This document shows positions 41,490 through 49,640 of a DNA stretch of 64,000 bases, piece by piece. This DNA comes from Paenibacillus sp. FSL W8-0426 (GTDB taxonomy: Bacteria > Bacillota > Bacilli > Paenibacillales > Paenibacillaceae): assembly GCF_037969725.1 (NCBI RefSeq), contig NZ_CP150203.1, positions 1,132,001 to 1,196,000 on the forward strand, in the 5' to 3' direction. The notes under the pieces are model-generated. The model was given only the letters and a program-made list of their open reading frames with translations. It was not told where the DNA came from and ran no database searches. Each line of letters starts with the position of its first letter. Within the stretch, counting starts at the first letter, position 1. The translations under genes and the position numbers were made by a program.

Positions 41490-43241
41490 TTACATAATCG
41501 GTGCTTTGCCCGTCAACAGCTGAACGGCCTCATCCAGCTGGAGGTTGATGGAATAAGGAGCATACACCACCCACGAATTCCAATCAATGACATGCACGCG
41601 CCCATGGCGTACGGCAGGATGACGCTGCCAGCGCGGATCGGCTGCAAGCTGCTGCAGCACCGTTGCGCGGCCCTGCATGGAGGTGATGGCTACGATCAAG
41701 ATGTCCGCTTCAAGGCCATCCCATTCGCCGGGGGTAAAGGGCAACCAGTTGAAGCCGACGCCCGTCGGTTTGCCTGCCAGTTCAGCCCGGATTCGATCGG
41801 GCGGCGTCAAATGCAGGCTGCGGTAGAACACATGGCCGAAATTGCGGTTGCTGTACATTCGCGGTCCTTTGTCCGTCAAGGTGCAGACGGCTACGGCAGC
41901 CTGTCCCCACGTCTCCCGGATGCGTTTGCGGGCGCGCTCCGCCTTGCGGTCATGACGTTCGAGCCATTCCTTTGCGGCATGTTCACGGTCCATGATGCCG
42001 GCTATCGTTTGCAGATGGCCGAACATGTCCGTTTTGTTCCAGGGAATGGTGATGATCGGCGCGATGTCCCCGATATGTTCCAGCGCTTTGGCCGCAGCAT
42101 TGTCCTTGGTCAGAATTAGGTCGGGCTTGACGTCAAGGAAGGCCTGGCGTCCTTGTTCCCAAGGCTCGTGAGCATGGAACGGCAGGGTTAGCGATTTGGG
42201 CAAATGGGGCAGCTGCCCCTGGATTTGCGCCGCACAGGGAGTGATGCCGAGCGTTATCAAATGATCCGTATATGGATAAGACAGGGAGACGACGTTTCGA
42301 TGCACTTGTTTGACATAGATGGTCGGTGCGAATCCCGAGTGGCTGCGGAAGCGGCGGCTGAAATAAAATTCGTCCCGGTATCCGACGCTGCGCGCAACGT
42401 CCCGAATGCGCAGGTCCGAGGTCAGCATGAGCTCTTTGGCACGATTCATCCGCAGATGGGTCAGGTATTCAATAGGGTTTTTATGCATCCGGCTTTTGAA
42501 CAGCTGGGAGTAATACGATGGATGCATGCCTGCAATGTCGGCCAGTTTCTCCAATTTGATCTCGTGCATGTAATGATCTCGCATGTACTGCATCGTGGCA
42601 TGGAGCCAAGCATCCGGTTGTTCCTGATCGTGAGCAGGGGCATCCGATTCTTCCTGGGCCCACAGCATGCATAACAGATCGGTGATCAGCCGTTGGCGTT
42701 TGAATTCACCCAGTTCGGCATTTTCCGCCAATTGGGAGGCGATGCGCTGTATGCCGTAAAAAGGACCCCGAATCCAGCCTTTTACCGGAAAATCGGACTC
42801 CCGCTCGTAAGTGCGCCTTGCATCCGTCTTTTCGATTGCACGGAACAGATCGAAAGCAAGCACGAATATCTCTAGTTCTTGGTCCGCATCGCCGATCAGC
42901 TTCAGAGGGGCTCCCGGGGGGCAGAGGTAAGCCGATTTGCGGGCGACCGATTTTTCCGCGCCATCCACGATCAGCTTGCCTGAAAATTTATGCAGATAAA
43001 TGAAAACATGCCGTTCCGGGAAAGGATTGCTCCAATCGATGCCGGAGTCGTTCGCGATGCGTACCGCTTGGCGAAGTTCGATCAGGGCATTGGCCAGGAA
43101 TGCGTCCAGATCGGGTTGAACCAAGGCTTCCGGCGTACTCTTCGATTCGGTGTGCCGTCTGGATGCATGTGACGAATGGGAAACGGAAACGGCCAATCCG
43201 GAGGAATCAGCTCCTAAAGAATCAGGTTGGTTAGTAAACAT
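41490..43241 (-). CDS. btr: Btr-like AraC regulator fused to a siderophore-binding domain
   Basis: 583 residues, AGAGGAGGA upstream of ATG 43241. N-terminal cupin-like region, two AraC helix-turn-helix motifs near 225-325 ('LEKLADIAGMHPSYYSQLFK' and 'IRDVARSVGYRDEFYFSRRF'), then a complete type III periplasmic-binding domain to the end ('RQAFLDVKPDLILTKDNAA'). The same fusion occurs in Bacillus subtilis Btr, which senses the ferric siderophore in the cytoplasm and activates its uptake genes. Those genes start 106 bases downstream here. The lack of a signal peptide fits an intracellular sensor. Confidence 0.9.
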   Translation of the reverse strand: MFTNQPDSLGADSSGLAVSVSHSSHASRRHTESKSTPEALVQPDLDAFLANALIELRQAVRIANDSGIDWSNPFPERHVFIYLHKFSGKLIVDGAEKSVARKSAYLCPPGAPLKLIGDADQELEIFVLAFDLFRAIEKTDARRTYERESDFPVKGWIRGPFYGIQRIASQLAENAELGEFKRQRLITDLLCMLWAQEESDAPAHDQEQPDAWLHATMQYMRDHYMHEIKLEKLADIAGMHPSYYSQLFKSRMHKNPIEYLTHLRMNRAKELMLTSDLRIRDVARSVGYRDEFYFSRRFRSHSGFAPTIYVKQVHRNVVSLSYPYTDHLITLGITPCAAQIQGQLPHLPKSLTLPFHAHEPWEQGRQAFLDVKPDLILTKDNAAAKALEHIGDIAPIITIPWNKTDMFGHLQTIAGIMDREHAAKEWLERHDRKAERARKRIRETWGQAAVAVCTLTDKGPRMYSNRNFGHVFYRSLHLTPPDRIRAELAGKPTGVGFNWLPFTPGEWDGLEADILIVAITSMQGRATVLQQLAADPRWQRHPAVRHGRVHVIDWNSWVVYAPYSINLQLDEAVQLLTGKAPIM

Positions 43242-43278
43242 GAGCGAATCCTCCTCTCGAAAAATGGATGAAAGCCGA

Positions 43279-44028
43279 TTATAGGGAACGCAACCGCATA
43301 TCGGAAGTGAACCATTGCCTGTATGTCAGCAAACTTAGAATGATGCTGGTAATCGCGGCGGAGCTGGTAAAGGCAAACACGATCAAAATCTGATACCGTA
43401 CTGCTTCAACAGGGTCGGCGCCGGCAATGATCATGCCTGTCATCATGCCGGGAAGCTGAACGAGACCAACGGTTTTCATGCCGTCGATGGTTGGAATCAT
43501 GCTTGCTTTGACCGCACGCTTCAGCACGTCCTGGAAAGCACGTCTGGGGGCAGCTCCAAGAGCGAGCAGCGTTTCGATTTCGCCTTTGGACGTCTCGACT
43601 TCGCGTTTCATCTGGTTCAAGAACAGTCCTGCAACCACCATCGCATTGCCGATGGTCATGCCGCTGAGCGGAATGATGTATTGCGGCGTCGGCTCCACGA
43701 TGTGCAGGCCAAGCAGCAGTCCCATCATAAGCATTTCCGTCACGGCGAGCGAAATGGCAATATGCAGGCCGACCCGTCGCAGTCCTTTGCCGCGTTTGGC
43801 AGCATTGAACGAGGCGACCATAATCATGAAAGCGACGATGGCCACGATGAGGATCGGATGATCGGTATTGAATATGAATTGCAGCACATAACCGACAAGC
43901 AGCAGTTGAACGGCCGAACGAACCGTGCCCACGGCAATGTCGCGTTCGAGCCCGAGCTTTTGCCATACGGAGACGAGCATGGTAATCATGATAAACACAA
44001 CCGTGAAGCTTAATGCAAAGATGGACAT
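43279..44028 (-). CDS. fetB: FetB-type ABC permease
   Basis: 249 residues, about seven membrane helices. Family phrases are 'GTVRSAVQLLLVGYVLQFIF', 'LSGMTIGNAMVVAGLFLNQM' and 'VQLPGMMTGMIIAGADPVEA' (UPF0014/YbbM). FetAB is linked to iron homeostasis under oxidative stress, possibly iron export. Fourteen bases after fetA and 37 before the Btr gene, so the three may form one transcript. Confidence 0.9.
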   Translation of the reverse strand: MSIFALSFTVVFIMITMLVSVWQKLGLERDIAVGTVRSAVQLLLVGYVLQFIFNTDHPILIVAIVAFMIMVASFNAAKRGKGLRRVGLHIAISLAVTEMLMMGLLLGLHIVEPTPQYIIPLSGMTIGNAMVVAGLFLNQMKREVETSKGEIETLLALGAAPRRAFQDVLKRAVKASMIPTIDGMKTVGLVQLPGMMTGMIIAGADPVEAVRYQILIVFAFTSSAAITSIILSLLTYRQWFTSDMRLRSL

Positions 44029-44042
44029 AAGTGCACCACTCC

Positions 44043-44789
44043 TTAATCTGCCTTCAGGGCGGAATCGGATTGTGAAAGGTATTGCCGGGCAGGCTCGGTT
44101 TCCGGCGCGGCAAAGAATCGGGTCGTGGTCTGGCGCTCCAGCAGCGTGTGATTGCCCATGAACCAGACGGTGTCGCTGAAGGAGCGGGCTTGTTCCTGGT
44201 CATGGGTGATCCATACCAGCGAAGTTCCTTCCTGCTTGCTCCACCTTGTGAGCTGAGCTTCCACGAGCTTTGCGTTGACCAGGTCCAGAGACGCCGTAAC
44301 CTCGTCCAGCAAAAGGATTTCGGGACGCAGCAGCAAGGAGCGGATCAGCGCGACGCGCTGCTTTTCCCCGCCCGACAGATCACCGGCCCGCTTGTGCAGA
44401 TCAAGCCCGGCAAGCCCCATGCCGGCCAGCAGCTCGACGGCGAGTTCTTTTTCATACGGTTTGCGATGCAGCAGATGCACGGTTTTCAAATTATCCTCCA
44501 CGCTGCCTGCGAGCATTACCGGTTGCTGCGCGACATACGTCATGCGCATGCGCCAGTTTCGGGGATCGGAGGCGCGATAGGAGATGCCATTATACAACAT
44601 GTCGCCTTCGCTGGGCGCGTCTAGCAGGCCGAGGATGCGAAGCAGCGTGCTTTTCCCTTGACCGGAAGCGCCCAGTACAGCGATCCGTTCGCCTTGATCG
44701 ATCGCGGCCTCAACGCTGCTGAACAGAAGGCGCTGCTCTTCGGTGCCGATCACTTTGGCCAACTGATGGATGGATACTAATGTAGACAA
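44043..44789 (-). CDS. fetA: FetA-type ABC ATPase
   Basis: 248 residues from TTG 44789 (GGAAAGGG ten bases upstream). Walker A 'GASGQGKST', Q-loop 'YVAQQPVMLAG', signature 'DLSGGEKQR', Walker B 'ILLLDEVTASLD', switch His in 'WITHDQEQ'. Forms the FetAB complex with the permease that follows. It cannot be assumed to serve the siderophore permeases: its signature is that of the FetA/YbbL branch. Confidence 0.9.
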   Translation of the reverse strand: MSTLVSIHQLAKVIGTEEQRLLFSSVEAAIDQGERIAVLGASGQGKSTLLRILGLLDAPSEGDMLYNGISYRASDPRNWRMRMTYVAQQPVMLAGSVEDNLKTVHLLHRKPYEKELAVELLAGMGLAGLDLHKRAGDLSGGEKQRVALIRSLLLRPEILLLDEVTASLDLVNAKLVEAQLTRWSKQEGTSLVWITHDQEQARSFSDTVWFMGNHTLLERQTTTRFFAAPETEPARQYLSQSDSALKAD

Positions 44790-45001
44790 GCCGCATACGC
44801 CCTTTCCAACATGATGTTAATCATCTTAGCAAAAATGATGAGCAATGAAAATCGCCGTCCGTGACGGCTTCGGAAAGCAACTGCAACAAAAGGTTGTTTT
44901 TGGTAAGATAAAGGGGAGTCGTCTTCGACTTGTGCCATAAGGGGTGGAATCATAATGTTGAACATCCGTATTTCGATGATCCATGACAAGGAGGATATAT
45001 C

Positions 45002-46003
45002 ATGACAGACACGGCCGGACGAAATCAAGTAAATTGGGGCATTATGGGTACAGGCTGGATTGCTTCCCAATTTGCGAAAGATCTTGCCCATGCGGGAAAT
45101 GCGGCGAAATATGCCGTGGCTTCGCGCTCGGAGGAAAGTGCAGCCCGATTTGCGGGAGAGCATGGATTTGAACGCAGTTATGGTTCGTACAACGAAATGC
45201 TGCAGGACCCGGAACTGGATATCGTTTATGTCGCGACGCCGCATCCGTTTCATAAAGAAAACGTGCTCGCCTGCCTGGAAGCCGGAAAAGCGGTGTTGTG
45301 CGAGAAGCCGTTCACGATGAATGCCCGCCAACTGGAGCAGCTGGTTGAAACGGCGCGGGAGAACAAGCTTTTTCTCATGGAAGGCATGTGGACCCGTTTC
45401 CTGCCGCCCGTTGTACAGGCTAAACAATGGATTGCCGAAGGGAAGATCGGCGAGGTACGCCTCGTAAAGGCTGATTTTGGTTTCCGGATCGGCTGGGAAC
45501 CGGAGAGCAGGCTGCTTAATCCGGATTTGGGCGGAGGCGCTTTGCTGGACGCCGGCGTGTATCCGGTTTCATTTGCGTCGATGATTTTTGGAGAGCAGCC
45601 ACAGAATGTGTGGAGCACGGCCCATATCGGCGAAACCGGCGTGGACGAGCAGTTCTCGGTGTTGTTGTCCTACCCGGGCGGGCGCTCGGCTTCGCTGAAT
45701 GGCGCGGTGCGGCTCAACCTGAGCAATGAAGCGGTCATTTACGGTACCGAGGGTTACATTCGTTTGCCATTCTTCCTTGCAGGCAAAGAGGCCTATTTGC
45801 ACCAGAACGGTCAGGACGAACCGAAAACGTTTAAAGATGATCGGACTTGCATCGGTTATGCTTTCGAGGCTGAGGAAGCCGGTCGCTGCATCTTGGAAGG
45901 GCGCACGGAGAGCACGGTCATCCCGCTGGAAGAATCGCTGGAAATCATGAAGCTGATGGATACCATTCGCGGTCAATGGGGATTACGTTATAAATTTGAG
46001 TAA
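45002..46003 (+). CDS. Gfo/Idh/MocA family NAD(P)-dependent oxidoreductase
   Basis: 333 residues, AAGGAGG eight bases before ATG 45002. N-terminal Rossmann fold with 'GIMGTGWIASQFAKDLAHAG' and the family's 'EKPFT' motif with its catalytic Lys. C-terminal alpha/beta domain with 'GGGALLDAGVYP'. Acts on sugars, inositols or related alcohols in the cytoplasm. It stands alone, divergent from fetA. Substrate not predictable. Confidence 0.9.
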   Translation: MTDTAGRNQVNWGIMGTGWIASQFAKDLAHAGNAAKYAVASRSEESAARFAGEHGFERSYGSYNEMLQDPELDIVYVATPHPFHKENVLACLEAGKAVLCEKPFTMNARQLEQLVETARENKLFLMEGMWTRFLPPVVQAKQWIAEGKIGEVRLVKADFGFRIGWEPESRLLNPDLGGGALLDAGVYPVSFASMIFGEQPQNVWSTAHIGETGVDEQFSVLLSYPGGRSASLNGAVRLNLSNEAVIYGTEGYIRLPFFLAGKEAYLHQNGQDEPKTFKDDRTCIGYAFEAEEAGRCILEGRTESTVIPLEESLEIMKLMDTIRGQWGLRYKFE

Positions 46004-46051
46004 ATGTCGGGTGCGAAGTGCACGCAGACGGTAGTCATGAGTTTTGAAATG

Positions 46052-46105
46052 AGTGCTGGGGTTGCTCCATTTTTTTGAAGTGGACGCAGTTCCAGCACTT
46101 GTTTT
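46052..46105 (+). terminator. terminator of the oxidoreductase gene
   Basis: AGTGCTGG (46052-46059) pairs with CCAGCACT (46092-46099), with an inner TGCTCCA/TGGACGCA stem, then TTGTTTT. Confidence 0.55.
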
Positions 46106-46118
46106 ATAAATCAGAGCT

Positions 46119-46302
46119 CTAGCGAACCTCAGACACTTTATTTTGCAGATTTTCAATGATGAAAATGGCTAACGAACCTCAGACACCTTATTGGAGACAA
46201 AATGAGCAATTCGGACCCGAATTCCGGTAAATAGGGTGTCTAAAGTTCGTTAGAAATAATGTTGGCGAAATGCGGTCAAATAAGATGCGTCAGGTTTGTT
46301 AG
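46119..46302. repeat. palindromic intergenic element, copy 2
   Basis: Direct motif copies (CTAACGAACCTCAGACAC followed by CTTATT) start at 46119 and 46169. Inverted copies end at 46253 and 46302. Spacing matches copy 1 at 17510-17694 to within one base. The centre has AATTCGG/CCGAATT, which would close a hairpin. Fills the space between two terminators of convergent genes. Confidence 0.75.
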
Positions 46303-46324
46303 AATATACAACGTTTATAGGAAA

Positions 46325-46357
46325 GGGCTGGAGTGACCACTTATGTCATTCCAGCCC
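46325..46357. terminator. hairpin downstream of mqnD
   Basis: GGGCTGGAGTGAC pairs with GTCATTCCAGCCC (one wobble), five-to-seven-base loop. T-rich flanks on both sides are weak. Confidence 0.6.
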
Positions 46358-46365
46358 CATTTTGT

Positions 46366-47199
46366 TTAATTGCGCAGCAGATTTAGATCAAATTCGGGAA
46401 CAAGCCCTTCCTTCATGGCCCGCCCAAGCAGGGCAGTGATCGCGCCGTAACCGTCCTCGCCCAGGTTGGCGCTGAACTCGTTCACGTACAGGGCGATATG
46501 CTGGGCAGCGACGTCGGGGTCCATCTCCTGGGCGTGCTCCATGACGTATGCCTTGGATGCCTCCGGATTGGCCCAGGCATATTCGACGGAAGCACGAGCC
46601 CATCCGGCCAAGGCTTGCACATCCATGCCGCGGCGCGCAATGATGGCGCCGAGCGGAATCGGCAGGCCTGTATCGCTCTCCCACCAGCTGCCGAGGTCTG
46701 TCATCAGTTTCAGCCCGTACGTTGGATACGTGAAGCGGGCTTCGTGGATGACGAGGCCGGCATCGATCTGGCCGTCGCGGACTGCAGGCATGATCTGGTC
46801 GAACGGCATGACGACGATTTCGCCGACGCCGCCGGGAACATTCTGTGCCGCCCATAACCGGAACAACAAGTAGGCCGTTGATTTTTCGCTCGGAACGGCA
46901 ACGCGGCGTCCGGACAAGTAGGCCGGATCGGTTGTTCCGTTTGCGGTCAGCACGAGCGGTCCGCAGCCTCGGCCAAGCGCGCCTCCGGCAGGCAGCAGGG
47001 CATATTCGTTCAGCACGTATGGCAGCGCGGCGTAGGAAATTTTCAATACGTCCGGGCCGCCTGGATTGGCAGCCAGACCGTTGGTGATGTCGATGTCGGC
47101 ATAGCGGACGTCCAGCTCGGGCGCGCCCGGAATCAGGCCATGCACCCAGGCATGGAAAATGAATGTGTCATTGGGACAAGGGGAAAAAGCGATTTTCAT
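46366..47199 (-). CDS. mqnD: 1,4-dihydroxy-6-naphthoate synthase MqnD
   Basis: 277 residues from ATG 47199 (GGGAGGTAC upstream). The N-terminus 'KIAFSPCPNDTFIFHAWVHG' and 'YAALPYVLNEYALLPAGGAL' are typical of MqnD, a periplasmic-binding-like fold used as an enzyme that cleaves cyclic de-hypoxanthinyl futalosine in the alternative menaquinone pathway. 'GLVIHEARFTYPTYGLKLMT' carries the active-site His region. Its start overlaps the end of mqnB by four bases (ATGA). Confidence 0.93.
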   Translation of the reverse strand: MKIAFSPCPNDTFIFHAWVHGLIPGAPELDVRYADIDITNGLAANPGGPDVLKISYAALPYVLNEYALLPAGGALGRGCGPLVLTANGTTDPAYLSGRRVAVPSEKSTAYLLFRLWAAQNVPGGVGEIVVMPFDQIMPAVRDGQIDAGLVIHEARFTYPTYGLKLMTDLGSWWESDTGLPIPLGAIIARRGMDVQALAGWARASVEYAWANPEASKAYVMEHAQEMDPDVAAQHIALYVNEFSANLGEDGYGAITALLGRAMKEGLVPEFDLNLLRN

Positions 47200-47975
47200 G
47201 ATGTAAGTACCTCCCTGAGAATGGAACTGGCGGTTTGGAGCGCATCCAGGGCATCCTTGATGCGCCATGCGTCGCGGTCGCGCGGGCCGACCGCGTTGGA
47301 AATGCCGCGCAGCTCGAGCACGGGGATGCCGAACCGCGCGGCCGCCGTAGCCACGCCGAAGCCCTCCATGCCTTCGGCGGCGGCATCCGGCACGCGGCGC
47401 AGCAGCTCCGCGGCCATTTCGGCCGTTCCGGTCGCCGTGGACACGGTGACCGCGGTGCCGCCGCTGGCCGCGTGCCCCGCACGCTCCAGCGCCTGGCGCA
47501 GCCGGGCGGCGAGCGCAGCGTCCGCCGCCACCATGGACGAGCCGAATCCGAGCTCGTCCACGCTGAGGAAGCCGTCTGGCGTCTGCGAGCCCAGATCGGC
47601 TGCAACGATGGCGTCGGCTACCACGAGGGAGCCGACGGCGGCCCGGCCGGGAAAGCCCCCGCCGATGCCCGCGCTAACCACCAGCGCATAGGGCGCCGGT
47701 GGGTTAGCGGTTCCGGCCGGGCTGCCCGGTCCGGGCACTGCTGCCGCGGCCGGCGAAGCATAGGCCAGCGCAGCGGCAGTGCCCGCTGCGGCGGAGGCGG
47801 GGCCGACCCCCGCAGCGATCACTTCGAAGCGCGCGGCGGCGTTGTCGCCCAGACCGCGCAGCACGGCATCCTTTTCCGCGTCGACGGCGGTGACGATTAA
47901 TACGCGGGGCACGGAAGCGCCTGGTGCTTGAGCGGTTTGTCCTATATGAGTCGAAGCTTCATTTGACGAATTCAT
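47196..47975 (-). CDS. mqnB: futalosine hydrolase MqnB
   Basis: 259 residues, AAAGGGAG upstream of ATG 47975. Nucleoside-phosphorylase fold; 'AAEGMEGFGVATAAARFGIP' and 'RGISNAVGPRDRDAWR' match futalosine hydrolases, which release hypoxanthine from futalosine. A long Ala/Pro/Gly-rich stretch at about 60-95 is inserted in the core and the gene is visibly GC-richer than its neighbours. Together with mqnD it shows that this organism makes menaquinone by the futalosine route; mqnA, mqnC and mqnE are not in the window. Confidence 0.9.
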   Translation of the reverse strand: MNSSNEASTHIGQTAQAPGASVPRVLIVTAVDAEKDAVLRGLGDNAAARFEVIAAGVGPASAAAGTAAALAYASPAAAAVPGPGSPAGTANPPAPYALVVSAGIGGGFPGRAAVGSLVVADAIVAADLGSQTPDGFLSVDELGFGSSMVAADAALAARLRQALERAGHAASGGTAVTVSTATGTAEMAAELLRRVPDAAAEGMEGFGVATAAARFGIPVLELRGISNAVGPRDRDAWRIKDALDALQTASSILREVLTS

Positions 47976-48220
47976 CGATGGTTCTCCCTTTTAGACTGAA
48001 ATAGTCGTATTTGGACAGTACACGTCATGCCGGAGTGCATGTCCTCTACTCCATATTAACGGAATCCAAAAGCGGAGAACAACCTTGAAGCGTATGAAAT
48101 TCCATGGAATTCTGCCAATCGCCGCAAATTGCGAACCTGGTCAAAGTAAAATGTTATGTTACTTTATTCATATTCAATCTTAAAAATAACGCGATTCCGA
48201 TGAGAAGTCAAAAGTTAAGG
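47976..48220. other. intergenic region upstream of mqnB and the first GntR operon
   Basis: About 245 bases before the GntR promoter (380 to the start codon). An in-frame extension of the GntR gene runs through it but has no ribosome site. No other signal recognised. Confidence 0.4.
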
Positions 48221-48259
48221 TTGACATACTGTATGGGGTGTACTAATAATAATAGTACA
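48221..48259 (+). promoter_or_regulatory. promoter and operator of GntR-ABC operon 1
   Basis: TTGACA (48221-48226), 17-base spacer, TAATAA (48244-48249). The perfect palindrome TGTACTA-N7-TAGTACA (48239-48259) covers the -10 box, the expected site for a YtrA-type GntR repressor. Confidence 0.75.
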
Positions 48260-48355
48260 GTTAATACACTTGAATCGTATCCATCCAATCCGGCTCTGAA
48301 TTCGGCAGCAGCATTGGGTGTAGGTGTATTACCTATTTCAGAGAGGAGGTGCGGG

Positions 48356-48745
48356 ATGTTCGAATTGGATGTGCGCAGCCGTAAGGCGATCTATGAACAG
48401 CTGGTCGATAAATTCAAAGAAATGATCGTATACGGCGTTCTCAAACCCGATGAGCAGCTTCCTTCCGTGCGCAGTCTGTCGACCGAACTGACGGTGAATC
48501 CGAATACGGTCCAGAAGGCTTACCGGGAGCTGGAACGCGAAGGTTTCATATACTCATTGCAGGGAAAAGGGAGCTTCGTATCATCGTCCGTGGAACATCC
48601 GAATACAGCCATGAGGGATGAAATCAGAGCGTCTTTGGTAAAACTGATCGCCGAAGCCAGCTATGCGGGCTTGACCAAGGCGGATATTGCGCTTCTATTC
48701 CAGGAGGCCATGGCCCGGATTGAAAAGGGGGAGCCGAATGATTGA
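48356..48745 (+). CDS. GntR family (YtrA-type) repressor, operon 1
   Basis: 129 residues from ATG 48356 (GAGGAGGTG upstream). A winged helix-turn-helix (about 10-75, 'LPSVRSLSTELTVNPNTVQK') and a short helical tail in place of a ligand domain mark the YtrA subfamily. These repress neighbouring ABC transporter genes, often in response to wall-active antibiotics. Stop codon overlaps the ATPase start by eight bases. Confidence 0.9.
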   Translation: MFELDVRSRKAIYEQLVDKFKEMIVYGVLKPDEQLPSVRSLSTELTVNPNTVQKAYRELEREGFIYSLQGKGSFVSSSVEHPNTAMRDEIRASLVKLIAEASYAGLTKADIALLFQEAMARIEKGEPND

Positions 48746-49640
48746 ACTGAATCAGGTCATCAAGGCATTCGAGCATGAGAAGGCCGTTGATGGCGTAACG
48801 ATGCAGGTACATAAAGGATCGATCTACGGATTGCTCGGTTCCAACGGCGCAGGCAAAACATCCCTGCTTAAAATTCTGGCAGGCATTTATCGCCAGGATC
48901 ACGGTACGGTCCGGATCGACGGCAGGGAGATTTATGAGAATCTGGACCTGAAGGATCGCGTCATCTTTATGGCGGATGCTCCCTATTTCTTTCCCCAGTC
49001 TTCGATTATGCAGATGGCTTCCTTCTACCGCAGCGCGTATCCGCGTTGGAACGAGGAGCGCTTCGAACAGCTCGGCCATGTATTCAAACTGGACAGGAAA
49101 CGCAAGCTGCACCGCATGTCCAAAGGCATGCGCCGCCAGGCCGCTGTCTGGCTCGGACTCAGCTGCATGCCTGACGTTCTCCTCATGGACGAACCGATCG
49201 ACGGACTTGATCCGGTCATGCGGCAGCAGATCAAAAACCTGTTGTTCCAGGAAGCTGCGGAGCGTCAGGTGACCATACTGATTTCATCCCACAATTTGCG
49301 CGAAATCGAGGACCTGTGCGACCATGTTGCCATCATGCACAAAGGCCGCATCATCGTGGAACGCGATTTGGACGACCTCAAGGCCGACACGCACAAAATA
49401 CAGGTGGCTTTCCGCGATCCGGCACATGCCGATGCGCTTGACGGGCAGCTGGAGATTTTGCACGAAGAGAAACGCGGCAGCGTCTCGCTGTTTATCGTCA
49501 AGGGGAATCGCGACGAAGTGACGGCCAGCTTTCGGGCGTTCGAGCCGTATCTGCTGGATGTGCTGCCCTTGACGCTGGAGGAAATATTCATTTATGAAAT
49601 GGAGGATGCGGGGTATGACATTCAACCGATTGTACTTTAA
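48738..49640 (+). CDS. ABC transporter ATPase, operon 1
   Basis: 300 residues. Walker A 'GSNGAGKTS', Walker B 'VLLMDEPIDGLD', switch His in 'ISSHNLREIEDLC'. The signature is unusual: 'HRMSKGMRRQ' replaces LSGGQ, as in the YtrB/EcsA-like branch. About 75 residues follow the ATPase core as an accessory domain. It overlaps the permease gene by 26 bases. Energises the large permease that follows. Confidence 0.88.
   Translation: MIELNQVIKAFEHEKAVDGVTMQVHKGSIYGLLGSNGAGKTSLLKILAGIYRQDHGTVRIDGREIYENLDLKDRVIFMADAPYFFPQSSIMQMASFYRSAYPRWNEERFEQLGHVFKLDRKRKLHRMSKGMRRQAAVWLGLSCMPDVLLMDEPIDGLDPVMRQQIKNLLFQEAAERQVTILISSHNLREIEDLCDHVAIMHKGRIIVERDLDDLKADTHKIQVAFRDPAHADALDGQLEILHEEKRGSVSLFIVKGNRDEVTASFRAFEPYLLDVLPLTLEEIFIYEMEDAGYDIQPIVL

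Noticed and set aside
43242..43278. Possible separate promoter between fetB and the Btr-like gene
   Set aside because: Only 37 bases with the ribosome site in them; no -35/-10 pair visible.
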